This document shows, in pieces, positions 8,762 to 17,863 of a DNA stretch of 64,000 bases (position 1 is the first letter of the stretch; every line of letters starts with the position of its first letter). The position numbers and the translations under genes are program-made. Source of the DNA: Thermoplasmata archaeon (GTDB lineage: Archaea > Thermoplasmatota > Thermoplasmata > Methanomassiliicoccales > Methanomethylophilaceae); contig SUSZ01000006.1 of assembly GCA_015063165.1 (NCBI GenBank), positions 1 to 64,000 on the forward strand, read 5' to 3'. The notes beneath the pieces are model-generated. The model was given only the letters and a program-made list of their open reading frames with translations, did no database searches and had not been told where the DNA came from.

Positions 8762-9874
8762 ATGAGGGGACGCATTCTGCCTAGGGAAGAGCTTTCCGGA
8801 CTTCCCAAGACCGTCCATGGCGGGCAGGCTTGGAAGCTGGAGGATGTCGAGGATTACAGCCATAATCTGAATCCTTTCGGACCTCCCGACGACCTGGCGG
8901 AGATCATCGCGTCCGCGGTTGGAGACATAGGCCATTATCCGGACGACTCCTGCGCCGAGCTGAAGGACACCATCTCCAAGGCCTTCAACGTCAGCGTCGA
9001 CTGCATCACCGTCGGAGCAGGCTCTTCCGACATCATACGCAACGTCCCCAACACGTTCTATCGCCCTGGCGACAGGATACTTCTGAGCAGGCCCTCCTTC
9101 GCGGAGTATGCTCAGCAGACCCGCATTGTCGGCGGATCCATCGACTGGAACGACCTGTCCGAGGACAACGACTTCAGGCTGGACGCCGACAGCTTCATCC
9201 AGAGAGCGCAGGGTGCCAAGGCCGTATACATATGCAATCCCAACAACCCCACCGGGAGGGTGGAGCCCAGGGACAAGATAGTGTCCATAGTGAGGGAGTG
9301 CGAGGAGACCGGGACCCTGGTCTTCCTGGACGAGACCCTGCTGGAGCTGGTCCCCGGATACGCCGACGTGACGCTCTCGAGCATGGTCGGGCGCTTCTCC
9401 AACCTCATAGTGGCGTCTTCCCTGACGAAGTCATTCGCCATCCCCGGCATAAGGATAGGGTTCGGGTTCTCCAACCCCGACATAATCACCGAGATGGAGA
9501 AGGTCCGCATGACCTGGAACGTCGGCCAGATCGAGCAGACCGTCGCCAACGTCCTCATCCGCGACAGGATGGACTACGTGGACGACGCCGCCGCTGCCAT
9601 GGCGACCGAGTCCGAGGTGATGAACACGTCCCTCAACGAGCTCGGATTCCCCGCAGGCCCCGTTTCGGACTCGTTCTTCTACTTCAGCTCCGTCAGGCCC
9701 CTGGGAATGGACGCCGGCGAGTTCAAGAAGAAGATGCTGGCCCGTGGCATAATGGTGCGCGACTGCTCCTCGTTCGGAGAGAGGTTCAAAGACTACATCC
9801 GCTACAGCGTGAAAGACCGCGACAGGAACTGCCGCTTCATCGCCGCCGTGGATTCGATAATCAACGGTCGATGA
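8762..9874 (+). CDS. cobD: L-threonine-O-3-phosphate decarboxylase-type aminotransferase (CobD)
   Basis: 370 residues, a fold-type I PLP enzyme of the histidinol-phosphate aminotransferase/CobD group. YSHNLNPFGPP (~31-41), VGAGSSDIIRN, CNPNNPTGRVEPRD, FLDETLLEL and SSLTKSFAIPGIRIGF (PLP-binding Lys) are in the family order. It is first in a tight run with cbiB, cbiZ, cobS and cobY, which favours CobD, the enzyme making (R)-1-amino-2-propanol phosphate for the nucleotide loop, over a histidine-pathway enzyme. Four bases separate it from cbiB. No leader or RBS is evident. Confidence 0.88.
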   Translation: MRGRILPREELSGLPKTVHGGQAWKLEDVEDYSHNLNPFGPPDDLAEIIASAVGDIGHYPDDSCAELKDTISKAFNVSVDCITVGAGSSDIIRNVPNTFYRPGDRILLSRPSFAEYAQQTRIVGGSIDWNDLSEDNDFRLDADSFIQRAQGAKAVYICNPNNPTGRVEPRDKIVSIVRECEETGTLVFLDETLLELVPGYADVTLSSMVGRFSNLIVASSLTKSFAIPGIRIGFGFSNPDIITEMEKVRMTWNVGQIEQTVANVLIRDRMDYVDDAAAAMATESEVMNTSLNELGFPAGPVSDSFFYFSSVRPLGMDAGEFKKKMLARGIMVRDCSSFGERFKDYIRYSVKDRDRNCRFIAAVDSIINGR

Positions 9875-9878
9875 TGAG

Positions 9879-10898
9879 ATGGAATTCTGGGTGGACGCTC
9901 TCCTCGTCGTGGTTCTCGCGATACTGATCGACCGCTTTATAGGGGAGCTCCCGAACCCCGTCCATCCGCTGAGATGGATGGGCAACATACTGGACGCCAT
10001 CAACCGCAGGGTGAAGAACCGCACCTCGTTCAGCGCCACCGTCATAGGGTTCCTCTCCTATCTCCTGGTGTTCGCGCTGTTCTGCACCATAGGGTTGCTC
10101 ATAACCACGCTGGCCCGCTACGGCGTCACCCAGCTGGCGTCCCCGTTCTGGGGCGAGATAGCATGGATCGTCGCCACCGCGTTCATGTTCAAGATCACCT
10201 TCGCCGTGTTCTCGTTCAGGCACCACTGCGACCCCATCGCAGCCGATCTGGAAGCCGGAAGGGTGGAGGACGCCGCTGCCAAGGTGCAGATGATCGTCAG
10301 CCGCAACACCAAGGGCATGGACGCCGAGCACATAGCCTCGTCCTGCTGCGAGACCGTTTCCGAGAACCTGGTGGACAGCATCTGCTCGCCCACGTTCTAC
10401 TTCGGGCTCCTGGGCCTCCCCGGAGCGGTCATGTTCCGCTGCGCCAACCTCATGGACGCCATGTGGGGCTATCTCAACGAGAAGTACGCCAGGATAGGGT
10501 ACTTCCCCGCCAAGTTCGACGACGTGCTTGGATTTCTCACCGCCAGGATATCCCCCTACTTCGTCGCGTTCGCCGGGATGCTCCTGGGGATGGACTGGAG
10601 AGCCGCTGTCCCAGCCGCCAAGGCGGAGCACACCAAGACCCCCAGCCCCAACAGCGGATGGTCCATGACGGCGGTGGCGGCCACCCTGGGGATAAGCATG
10701 GAGAAGAAGGGCGTCTACATCATGGGCACCGGCCCGATGCCGACGACCGACGACATAAGGCGCTGCTGCAGGCTGGTGGAGCTGACCTCCATCATCTACA
10801 TGCTAACCGTTACGTTCATATTATACGCTTTATTGGGCATACACGTACAGACGTTCGTGGAAGGATACGTCCAGCAGATATGGGGGTGTTTGTTTTGA
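9879..10898 (+). CDS. cbiB: Adenosylcobinamide-phosphate synthase (CbiB)
   Basis: 339-residue membrane protein that attaches the aminopropanol (phosphate) linker to adenosylcobyric acid. It has several hydrophobic helices and the family motifs LIDRFIGELPNPVHPLRWMG at the N-terminus, RNTKGMDAEHIASSCCETVSENLVDS in the middle, and MWGYLNEKYARIG with KFDDVLGFL. It sits between cobD, which supplies its amine substrate, and cbiZ. The stop overlaps the next gene. Confidence 0.93.
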   Translation: MEFWVDALLVVVLAILIDRFIGELPNPVHPLRWMGNILDAINRRVKNRTSFSATVIGFLSYLLVFALFCTIGLLITTLARYGVTQLASPFWGEIAWIVATAFMFKITFAVFSFRHHCDPIAADLEAGRVEDAAAKVQMIVSRNTKGMDAEHIASSCCETVSENLVDSICSPTFYFGLLGLPGAVMFRCANLMDAMWGYLNEKYARIGYFPAKFDDVLGFLTARISPYFVAFAGMLLGMDWRAAVPAAKAEHTKTPSPNSGWSMTAVAATLGISMEKKGVYIMGTGPMPTTDDIRRCCRLVELTSIIYMLTVTFILYALLGIHVQTFVEGYVQQIWGCLF

Positions 10899-11950
10899 AG
10901 TGCATTTCATCTTGCGAGATCGTCGAGCACGAGGGGCTCAGCGTCGGGGTCGTCCGCTTCACGGAGACCATGGAGGCGCTGTCCTCTGCCATACTCAACG
11001 GAGGCTCGACCGAGGCGGACGCCATGTTCATAATGCAGGTCCCGCACGATTACGACCACGACGACCCTATCGCCCACGCCATGTCTGTCAGGGACGCGCT
11101 GGGCCTTCCCGAGAACACCGTCGGGATGATGACCGCCGCCGAGGTGCCGTACGTCTTCAACAAGCAGGAGGTCGTCTTCGAGGGCGTCCCCGTCTGCGCC
11201 ATAGCCACCGCTGGCCTCAGCAACCACGTGGTCGCCGGCGACAAGCTGGTTGATTGGCCCGCCCGCCATATCGTATCCCTGGCCAGAGCGGCGAAGATGA
11301 TGGCCGGCACCATAAACATCGCCCTGGTGACGGAGAGCCCGCTCACCGAGGCCGGGAAGATCAACATGTTCATGCCTCTGGTGGAAGGCAAATCCGCCGC
11401 CATGGCCGACCGCGGGTTCAGGGAGACCGGAACCACATCCGATGCGATGGCGATCTTCTGCCCCAAGCACGGCGAGAGGGTCGGCTACACGGGCACAGGC
11501 TCGGACATCGGGATAGCCGCCGCGAGGGCATCCAGGGCCGCCGTAGGGTACGCTCTGGAGGCCAGAGGGGAGCATCCTGTCCCCGAGGAGCCCATGAAGC
11601 TCCTGGAGAGGCTGGGGTACGGAATGGACGCGATGTGGACCCTTTCCGGAACGCCCATGACCAAGGACGAGTACGCGGAATCCTTGGCTGAATACCTCAA
11701 GGGCGAGGACGTCAGGACCTTCCTGGACCTGGCCGTCTTCGCATCCGACCGCATAGATTCTCTCGCCGACGACGGGAACGTCACCGTGATGCCGATGGTC
11801 TACGACATCTGCCGCTCCTACCTGGGGATAACCCCCGACCTGAGCCACGGGACCGTCGAGGGCATCGTGACCGCCATCGCGGAGGACGCCGGGAGGAAAT
11901 CCCGATGGGATCCGACGGCACCAGCGGGTTCTCGGCCCTCAAGGGCATGA
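10880..11950 (+). CDS. cbiZ: Adenosylcobinamide amidohydrolase (CbiZ)
   Basis: 356 residues from ATG 10880; TTG 10895, overlapping the cbiB stop as TTGA, is an alternative start. CbiZ cleaves the aminopropanol side chain of adenosylcobinamide to give adenosylcobyric acid, letting archaea salvage external corrinoids through CbiB. Family-type stretches include AGLSNHVVAGD, GTINIALVTESPLTEAGKIN and ETGTTSDAMAIFCPK with GYTGTGSDIG. The last ~20 residues overlap the start of cobS and look unconstrained. Confidence 0.88.
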   Translation: MGVFVLKCISSCEIVEHEGLSVGVVRFTETMEALSSAILNGGSTEADAMFIMQVPHDYDHDDPIAHAMSVRDALGLPENTVGMMTAAEVPYVFNKQEVVFEGVPVCAIATAGLSNHVVAGDKLVDWPARHIVSLARAAKMMAGTINIALVTESPLTEAGKINMFMPLVEGKSAAMADRGFRETGTTSDAMAIFCPKHGERVGYTGTGSDIGIAAARASRAAVGYALEARGEHPVPEEPMKLLERLGYGMDAMWTLSGTPMTKDEYAESLAEYLKGEDVRTFLDLAVFASDRIDSLADDGNVTVMPMVYDICRSYLGITPDLSHGTVEGIVTAIAEDAGRKSRWDPTAPAGSRPSRA

Positions 11951-12750
11951 TCTCGTTCTTCACCCTGTGGCACATGGACATCACCCAGAGGGAGATGGAC
12001 TCCATGGAGACCAGGTTCCATCTGGTCCCGGTCGTGGGGATACTGTTCGGGATACCGCTGATGCTCGCGATGGCCGGATGCGTTCTGCTGTCGCGCGAGA
12101 TATTCGTCGACCTGGGCCTCCTCGCCGCCGTTTTCTGTCTTCTTATCGTCTACATCGGAAGCAAGTTCATCCATTTCGACGGCCTCACCGACTTCGGGGA
12201 CGGGATGATCGTCTCCGGACAGAGGGAGGACCACATTCGTGCCCTCAAGGACACGCTGGTGGGCGCAGGAGGCATCGGAGTGGCCCTGACGGTGACCCTC
12301 ACCACCTTCGCCATATACTCGACCTGGGGCCCTCTGACGCTCCTCATGCTGGCTCCTCTGACCGAGGTCATGGTCAAGAACGCGATGGTGTTCGCCGCCT
12401 CGTTCGGCCTTCCCGGGAAGGGGATGGCCGGAAGGCAGGTGTCCATGACCACTCCCAAGTCTGCCGCCAAGGGGATCGCGGTGAGCCTCCTGTGCGGAGC
12501 ACTGCTAGCTTTCCTAGCATCGCTGCTGTACGTATGGCTGACCGGAGCCGCCCTGGAGGACATGCTCCTGCCCATAGCCGTCATGCTCGTCGCAGGGATC
12601 GTCGTATCGGCTATCGTGGGCCTTATAATGGCCCGCAACGCCAACAGGGTGTTCGGCATGGTCAACGGCGACATCCTGGGCGCCACGAACGAGGTCTGCA
12701 GGCCCTTAGTTACCCTGGCGATGGGCATTGCATTTGTATTGGTGATCTGA
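11905..12750 (+). CDS. cobS: Adenosylcobinamide-GDP ribazoletransferase (cobalamin synthase, CobS)
   Basis: 281-residue integral membrane enzyme joining adenosylcobinamide-GDP with alpha-ribazole (phosphate). The family signature FIHFDGLTDFGDGM with the metal-binding Asp residues is at ~88-101; MVKNAMVFAASFGLP and GATNEVCRPLVTLAMGIAF follow, with five to six hydrophobic helices. The ATG at 11905 overlaps cbiZ by 46 bases; an ATG at 11947 would give an ATGA overlap but would cut into the LISFFT-like N-terminus of the family. Confidence 0.92.
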   Translation: MGSDGTSGFSALKGMISFFTLWHMDITQREMDSMETRFHLVPVVGILFGIPLMLAMAGCVLLSREIFVDLGLLAAVFCLLIVYIGSKFIHFDGLTDFGDGMIVSGQREDHIRALKDTLVGAGGIGVALTVTLTTFAIYSTWGPLTLLMLAPLTEVMVKNAMVFAASFGLPGKGMAGRQVSMTTPKSAAKGIAVSLLCGALLAFLASLLYVWLTGAALEDMLLPIAVMLVAGIVVSAIVGLIMARNANRVFGMVNGDILGATNEVCRPLVTLAMGIAFVLVI

Positions 12751-13409
12751 TGGAAGCCCTCGTGAACGCCGGCGGAAAAGGCTCCCGCATGGGAAGATGC
12801 GGAATCGAGAAGCCCATGCAGCTGGTCGGTGGGGTTCCCACCGTCAAAAGGGTAGTGGACGCCCTATCCGCATGCTCCAGGATAGACAGGATACTGGTAT
12901 CAGTGAGCGACAACACCCTGGAGACCGAGGCGTTCCTGGACAGCATCGGCGTGGAGACCATAAGGACCTCCGGGGAGAGCTTCATGGACGACCTTCACGC
13001 GTCCTTCGAGACGATGCACGGCGAATACGTCCTCACCTGTCCCTCGGACCTTCCTCTCCTCACTACGGAGGCCGTGGACGAGTTCCTGGACTTCTTCAAG
13101 CCGGGCGAGATGCAGTCGGCCATCGCCGTGGTGGACGAGGATACCGTACGCAGCGTCGGGATAACCCCTTCGTACACCCGCGAGGACGGCGGGAAGAACT
13201 GGGTGCTGTCCGGCATCTGCATCATGAGCCGCGAGGGGACCCTCAGGGGGGACTACCTCGAGGAGTTCCTGTTCAAGACCGGCCGCATAGACCTTTCGGT
13301 GAACGTCAACACCAAGGCCGAGCTCTTCCTGGCCAGAGGATTGGCCAACCATAACGGACAGGTGTCGGACGTTCGCAATCGATCGGCCATGGTGCATTTC
13401 GACCTGTAG
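12750..13409 (+). CDS. cobY: Adenosylcobinamide-phosphate guanylyltransferase (CobY)
   Basis: 219 residues, start overlapping the cobS stop (TGATGG). A MobA-like nucleotidyltransferase with VNAGGKGSRMG at the N-terminus (GTP-binding loop) and EKPMQLVGGVP after it. It makes adenosylcobinamide-GDP, the substrate of CobS; archaea use CobY in place of bacterial CobU. It ends in TAG (13407-13409), one of very few genes here that may end that way. Read-through would add 27 residues to a TAA, but the following sequence is AT-rich and not protein-like, so TAG probably is the stop. Confidence 0.88.
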   Translation: MEALVNAGGKGSRMGRCGIEKPMQLVGGVPTVKRVVDALSACSRIDRILVSVSDNTLETEAFLDSIGVETIRTSGESFMDDLHASFETMHGEYVLTCPSDLPLLTTEAVDEFLDFFKPGEMQSAIAVVDEDTVRSVGITPSYTREDGGKNWVLSGICIMSREGTLRGDYLEEFLFKTGRIDLSVNVNTKAELFLARGLANHNGQVSDVRNRSAMVHFDL

Positions 13410-13800
13410 AAAACGTGCTGTTTAATTATTGTATTTGTAGAACATGATGTCGGCTCGATAACAAAGCAGTCGTCGTTCACCCAGTGGTAATTCGAGCCAT
13501 TCGGCTGGAAAGATTTCGTTGCGTTTATCGGAAGAAGACGTCTGTGCAGCACATCAGGTACTTGGCGGTCGTTATGATTTCGGTGAGAGCGAAGCTGGTG
13601 GAAGCCATCCTTTGCGCATGTTGAGGCAGATCATGAGCAGGATCATGTCGCTCAGCAGCTTCCCGCAGACCCTTTGCACGGCCTATCCCTGAGGGGCAGT
13701 AGATCGAGGCACTCATCGGCGGTCTGTATCATCGACTGCTGTTTCCTTCTGTTTCGCACACCAATATGCATACCTGCCCGTTATGTTCGTTAATTGCGAG
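13410..13800. other. Intergenic region without a supportable gene
   Basis: Begins with an AT-rich stretch (TTTAATTATTGTATTTG) that could end transcription of the cob operon. Short frames of up to ~100 codons exist on the minus strand but overlap each other, show no recognisable motif and look like unconstrained sequence. It may be a decayed remnant. Confidence 0.4.
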
Positions 13801-13806
13801 AAATCT

Positions 13807-13816
13807 ATTTAAATAA
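13807..13816 (+). promoter_or_regulatory. TATA box for the dockerin binding-protein operon
   Basis: ATTTAAATAA lies 43-52 bases before the ATG at 13859, placing a transcript start near 13835-13840 with a ~20-base leader. This argues against the upstream in-frame ATGs at 13820-13826. Confidence 0.6.
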
Positions 13817-13858
13817 TACTTGATTATGGATAATTGGATATTTCATCCAAGTGATAAC

Positions 13859-15295
13859 ATGGACAAGAAATATATGGCAATCGCGATTGTCGCAGTCGCC
13901 GTTATTCTTGTTGCCGTCGCTGCTGTTGTCCTCATGGGGCAGAACGGCAAAGGCGGAGACAACAAATACGACCTCAATGACATCGCTAATGCGGAGCAGA
14001 ACACCTCTATCACCGGAAAAGAGGGTTGCTACGATAAGTTCCCCGCAATTGAAGAATGCAATCTCGTCATCTACGGGAATGTCAACAACGATATGGACAT
14101 CGATAACTCAGACATGACCGCTCTCAGAAAGATTATTGCGGACAACAGCTGGGACAAAAACAAGAACCCCTTCGCTGATGTGAACTGCGACGGTAAAGTC
14201 AATAACAGCGACGTCACCGCTCTTCAGAAGATCCTCAACAAAGAAAAGACGCTTCTTTACTACGTCAACTCCAATGGATACCCCGACTACATCCATTATC
14301 CCGTAACCGGAAAGATCGGTATCAACTACGACTACGGATATATGTGCGCTCAGATCCTTGGTAACTACGACCAGATTACCGCTGGAACCGCCAGATGGAC
14401 CCAGGAGAAAGTTACTGACACCATGTACCCTGGAGTTCACTCGTTCTACAACATGGGGGATGGAAAGACCGTCGAAGAGGCTCTCGCCGCTTACCAGAAT
14501 GCTGGAGTCACCGTCATTATGGGAACCGGATCCACATATGACCTCAACGTCGCTCTCCATGAGTCCGGATACGGAATCGACTGTCTCAACCTCAGGTTCG
14601 ATCAGGTAATCAACCTCTCCTACGTTCCACCGATTGCCAGACTTATTACTGCCGGATTCATCTTCGACCAGATGGACAATGCACTCACCTTCTATAACTG
14701 GTGGAATAACCTCAACAACAAGATCGAAACGATTTTCGACGCTGCTGGACTTGACAAGAAGACTTTTGTCGTTCCCTACAACACCAACCAGGCTGTTGAG
14801 ACTTCTGTGGATGACTGTCTCTCCAACGGAAGAACCATGGGAGATTACACAAACGTCAGAGATAACCTTCCCATGACTCCCGCCCTCACTCCTTCTTCGG
14901 AAGCTACCGGCCCTTGTTATACCACTACCATCGAGTATCTGCTTACCGTAAACCCTGATGTACTCATTATCAGCATGTGGGGTTCTCTGACGGATGCTAC
15001 CTCTTACAACGATGCATACGCAGTATTCAAAGAGAAAGCGGATTACTTCAAGAACTTTGACGCATACAAGAAAGGAGATGTTTACGGAGTCTGCTACGAA
15101 ACCTTCGGAACTTATGCGGGAGTCGCCGTTCTGTATCTTCTCTGCTCGTACGTCTACCCCGACCTCTTCTCTGAGGAGGACGGATGGAACTACGTCGACT
15201 ACTACTTCGACAACTTCACCCTGCTCGACAAGAAGACTGACCTGAAGAATGCAGGAGGACTCATTGTCTTCCAGCTTAACAGGACCAAACCCTGA
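13859..15295 (+). CDS. Substrate-binding protein with dockerin domain, corrinoid/iron-type ABC importer
   Basis: 478 residues from ATG 13859. An N-terminal hydrophobic helix (about residues 5-27) anchors or exports it. Next comes a type I dockerin-like pair of calcium loops: GNVNNDMDIDNSDMTALRKI and ADVNCDGKVNNSDVTALQKI (about residues 65-120). The remainder is a periplasmic-binding-protein-like domain, with GVTVIMGTGSTYDL and VNPDVLIISMWG. It heads an operon with a FecCD permease and an ATPase, 450 bases after the corrinoid salvage genes. Corrinoid uptake is therefore the preferred guess; iron chelate is the alternative. Codon use is less GC-rich than the cob operon. Confidence 0.82.
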   Translation: MDKKYMAIAIVAVAVILVAVAAVVLMGQNGKGGDNKYDLNDIANAEQNTSITGKEGCYDKFPAIEECNLVIYGNVNNDMDIDNSDMTALRKIIADNSWDKNKNPFADVNCDGKVNNSDVTALQKILNKEKTLLYYVNSNGYPDYIHYPVTGKIGINYDYGYMCAQILGNYDQITAGTARWTQEKVTDTMYPGVHSFYNMGDGKTVEEALAAYQNAGVTVIMGTGSTYDLNVALHESGYGIDCLNLRFDQVINLSYVPPIARLITAGFIFDQMDNALTFYNWWNNLNNKIETIFDAAGLDKKTFVVPYNTNQAVETSVDDCLSNGRTMGDYTNVRDNLPMTPALTPSSEATGPCYTTTIEYLLTVNPDVLIISMWGSLTDATSYNDAYAVFKEKADYFKNFDAYKKGDVYGVCYETFGTYAGVAVLYLLCSYVYPDLFSEEDGWNYVDYYFDNFTLLDKKTDLKNAGGLIVFQLNRTKP

Positions 15296-15303
15296 AACTT
15301 CTC

Positions 15304-15325
15304 GCCTGTCCCAGCCGGGACAGGC
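15304..15325 (+). terminator. Perfect 9-bp hairpin between binding protein and permease
   Basis: GCCTGTCCC-AGCC-GGGACAGGC lies 9 bases after the binding-protein stop and before the permease start at 15354. It has no T-run, so it more likely stabilises the upstream mRNA, or attenuates permease expression, than terminates fully. Confidence 0.5.
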
Positions 15326-15353
15326 ACATCTATACAAGGAGCCGAAGACCAGT

Positions 15354-16550
15354 ATGACTGATTCGGATAACATGGCAGGGATTTCCTCCGTGCCGGAAGG
15401 AGTCCCTATGACGGAACGCCGCATCCCGGTAAACGATCCTCTAGTAAGCGCCAAGACCGCCAGGGCTCTTTCCAAATGGATGGAAATTCGCGAAGAGTCT
15501 GAAGAGGACAGAGAATCCTACAGGCAGTATGACAACTACGTCTGGAAGAAATGGATCTTCATGGTCGCATGCATTGTGGTCATGTTCGTTACCGCCGGCC
15601 TCGCCTGCACTATCGGTCCCATGAACATCACTTTCGTGGAGACGTATGAGACCCTTTGGAACCATATTACCGGCAACATCACGGACGTGAACTACGATTA
15701 TGTCATAATCGACCTCCGTATGCCCCGCATATTCATGGCTATAGTAGCCGGTGCGGGACTCGCTATTTGCGGTGCCGCAATGCAGAGCACCCTGATGAAT
15801 CCTTTAGCTGACCCGTACACTACCGGAGTTTCTTCCGGAGCATCGTTCGGAGCCACCATGGCTATGCTCGCCGGATTCACAGTCGTCGCTGGAGAATACG
15901 GGCTGGTCGCCAACGCTTTCTTATTCTCGCTCATACCCACGGCACTGATCGTGGCTTTGGCTAAGATTAAAAAATCCTCTCCGACAACCATGATCATGGC
16001 AGGTATAGCCGTGATGTACATCTTCAACGCATTCACCACAGTCATGATGCTTATGGCGGATCCCAATGATCTGGAAGCGGTATATGAATGGCAGGTCGGT
16101 TCCCTGTCCCGTGCGTCTTGGGAGGACATCACCGTTTCCGGATTATTCGTAGTATCCGGTTCTCTGGTTGTCATGTTACTCTCCAAGAAGCTGAACGTCC
16201 TCTCAACTGGGGATGATATGGCGGCTTCTTTGGGAGTTGACACTTCCAAACTCAGAACGTTCATGATGATTCTAGTTGCATTGGTAACAGCCAGCATAGT
16301 CAGTTTCGTCGGTCTGATAGGATTTGTCGGTCTGGTTGCGCCTCATGTTGTCAGGCTGTTCATCGGAGCCGACAACAGATATCTTGTACCTGCCTCAGCC
16401 GTATTCGGAGCTGCTCTCCTGATGGTTTCCGACCTTGTAGGAAGGGTGGTTATCCAACCGGCTACGTTGCAGGTAGGGGTTATCACTGCTTTCATCGGAG
16501 GGCCCGTGTTCCTGTGGCTCCTGCTGAGGAAGAACTCCAACGTATGGTGA
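15354..16550 (+). CDS. FecCD/BtuC-family ABC permease
   Basis: 398 residues from ATG 15354, with AAGGAG 12 bases upstream. An ~65-residue cytoplasmic, acidic N-terminal extension precedes about ten membrane helices. Family marks are LRMPRIFMAIVAGAGLAICGAAMQ, the NPLADPYTTGVSSGASFGA loop, and FVGLIGFVGLVAPHVVRLFIG near the C-terminus, which contacts the ATPase. Works with the binding protein before it and the ATPase four bases after it to import a metal chelate or corrinoid. Confidence 0.92.
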   Translation: MTDSDNMAGISSVPEGVPMTERRIPVNDPLVSAKTARALSKWMEIREESEEDRESYRQYDNYVWKKWIFMVACIVVMFVTAGLACTIGPMNITFVETYETLWNHITGNITDVNYDYVIIDLRMPRIFMAIVAGAGLAICGAAMQSTLMNPLADPYTTGVSSGASFGATMAMLAGFTVVAGEYGLVANAFLFSLIPTALIVALAKIKKSSPTTMIMAGIAVMYIFNAFTTVMMLMADPNDLEAVYEWQVGSLSRASWEDITVSGLFVVSGSLVVMLLSKKLNVLSTGDDMAASLGVDTSKLRTFMMILVALVTASIVSFVGLIGFVGLVAPHVVRLFIGADNRYLVPASAVFGAALLMVSDLVGRVVIQPATLQVGVITAFIGGPVFLWLLLRKNSNVW

Positions 16551-16554
16551 TCTC

Positions 16555-17337
16555 ATGGAATACGAAGTCAGAAACCTGGATTTCGGTTACAGGACGCATC
16601 ACGTCCTCACCGACATCAATCTCAAGTTCGACAAACCGGGGCTGGTATGTATCATCGGCCCGAACGGTGTCGGAAAATCTACTCTCGTCAAGTGTATGAA
16701 TAGGGTTAACAAAGGATATACAGGAGAGGTGCTTATAGATGGTGTCGACATCAAAACGATGACCAGCAAGGATATTTCCATGAAGGTTGCCTTCGTCCCC
16801 GCAGGAACTCAGGACATATTTGCAATGACTGTTATGGATACGGTTCTGATAGGAAGGCACAATATCCAAGGATGGAGGACTACCCGTAAAGACCTCGAGA
16901 CCGTTCGTAGAGCGCTTGAGATGCTTTCTCTTGAAGATCTTGCGATGAGAAACTTCAACGAACTTTCTGCAGGACAGCACCAGAGGGTCGCCCTAGCCAG
17001 AGGATTGGTTCAGGAGACGCCATGCATAATCCTGGACGAGCCCACGTCCAACCTGGATGTCAAGCATCAGGTGTTCGTTGCCGAACTCCTTCGCGCCCTG
17101 GCTGTGATGGAGAATAAACTCGTTATCATGATATGCCATGACCTCAACATAGCCGCAAGATACTCTCACGAGATCGTAGTGATGAAGGAGCCGGGAATCA
17201 TATACAAAGTCGGAAAACCGATCGATGTGATTACCGAAGACCTCGTCAGAGACGTTTACGGAATAAACTGCGAGATTACAGTAGTAGATGGAAGTCCTCA
17301 TGTAATCTTGAAAGAAACCGTCGACGATGGCGAATGA
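16555..17337 (+). CDS. ABC importer ATPase (BtuD/FecE type)
   Basis: 260 residues. Walker A GPNGVGKST (~35-43), Q-loop region FVPAGTQDIF, signature LSAGQHQRVALARG (the usual Gly-Gly is Ala-Gly), Walker B CIILDEPTSNLD, and H-loop MICHDL. Drives the FecCD-type importer encoded immediately upstream. Followed by a stem-loop that probably ends the operon. Confidence 0.92.
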   Translation: MEYEVRNLDFGYRTHHVLTDINLKFDKPGLVCIIGPNGVGKSTLVKCMNRVNKGYTGEVLIDGVDIKTMTSKDISMKVAFVPAGTQDIFAMTVMDTVLIGRHNIQGWRTTRKDLETVRRALEMLSLEDLAMRNFNELSAGQHQRVALARGLVQETPCIILDEPTSNLDVKHQVFVAELLRALAVMENKLVIMICHDLNIAARYSHEIVVMKEPGIIYKVGKPIDVITEDLVRDVYGINCEITVVDGSPHVILKETVDDGE

Positions 17338-17346
17338 AATGCTTTA

Positions 17347-17367
17347 CCGGGGACATCGGTTCCCCGG
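17347..17367 (+). terminator. Stem-loop after the first importer operon
   Basis: CCGGGGA-CATCGGT-TCCCCGG, a 7-bp stem ten bases after the ATPase stop, followed by ATTACTATTTTC. Confidence 0.55.
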
Positions 17368-17860
17368 ATTACTATTTTCACTTGATTCATTGACTGTATC
17401 TATTCAGCGTATAGCACAGAAGAATGGGTGCATCCCGGTTTGTTTATGAAACCGAAATTCTATTTGTGCGGTAATTTGAGTCGTTTTTGATACGCTGAAA
17501 ATAATCAGGCTCTACCATGAGGACTGTTGGACCTGTCCGAGCTGCTCCATTCCGTGGCGAAGGTCGACACCATCGAAGGTAGATGGGGCTCGGAAAACGC
17601 TGTTCGGGCATCATGATGCGATTGTCACATACTGGAGAATATCGGTTGAAAGGCATCGGAGGGGGGGGGGGTCGCTCCTCCTTTGGAGGACGTTCATGCT
17701 GATGAGGTCGGTCTGGCCTTGGCGATGATGAAGATCATGCGACCGTGAAGGAGACGAGTGGCTACAGAAGGATTCGGTCTGGTCGAACTCGGATCAGCGT
17801 CCGACTCGGCTCGTCCTCCGTTCCGTGAAATTACGTAAATACCGTATCCATATAGCCGTG
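17368..17860. other. Intergenic region, no gene supported
   Basis: About 490 bases between the importer ATPase and the MFS gene. It includes a run of ten or so G at about 17661-17670 and a short minus-strand frame with no recognisable motif. Nothing RNA-like or tRNA-like was seen. Confidence 0.4.
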
Positions 17861-17863
17861 GCC

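Noticed and set aside
8614-8808. Extended N-terminus of the sulfite reductase
   Set aside because: It would overlap the divergent cobD start and has no family character; ATG 8613 fits.
9974-10880. Long N-terminal extension of cbiZ covering cbiB
   Set aside because: It is an alternative-frame shadow of cbiB with no homology; cbiZ starts at 10880 or 10895.
13407-13490. Read-through of the cobY TAG
   Set aside because: CobY is already full length and the 27 following codons are AT-rich and not protein-like.
17661-17671. G-run as a regulatory or quadruplex element
   Set aside because: A single run without partner G-tracts in an otherwise empty gap; no support beyond composition.
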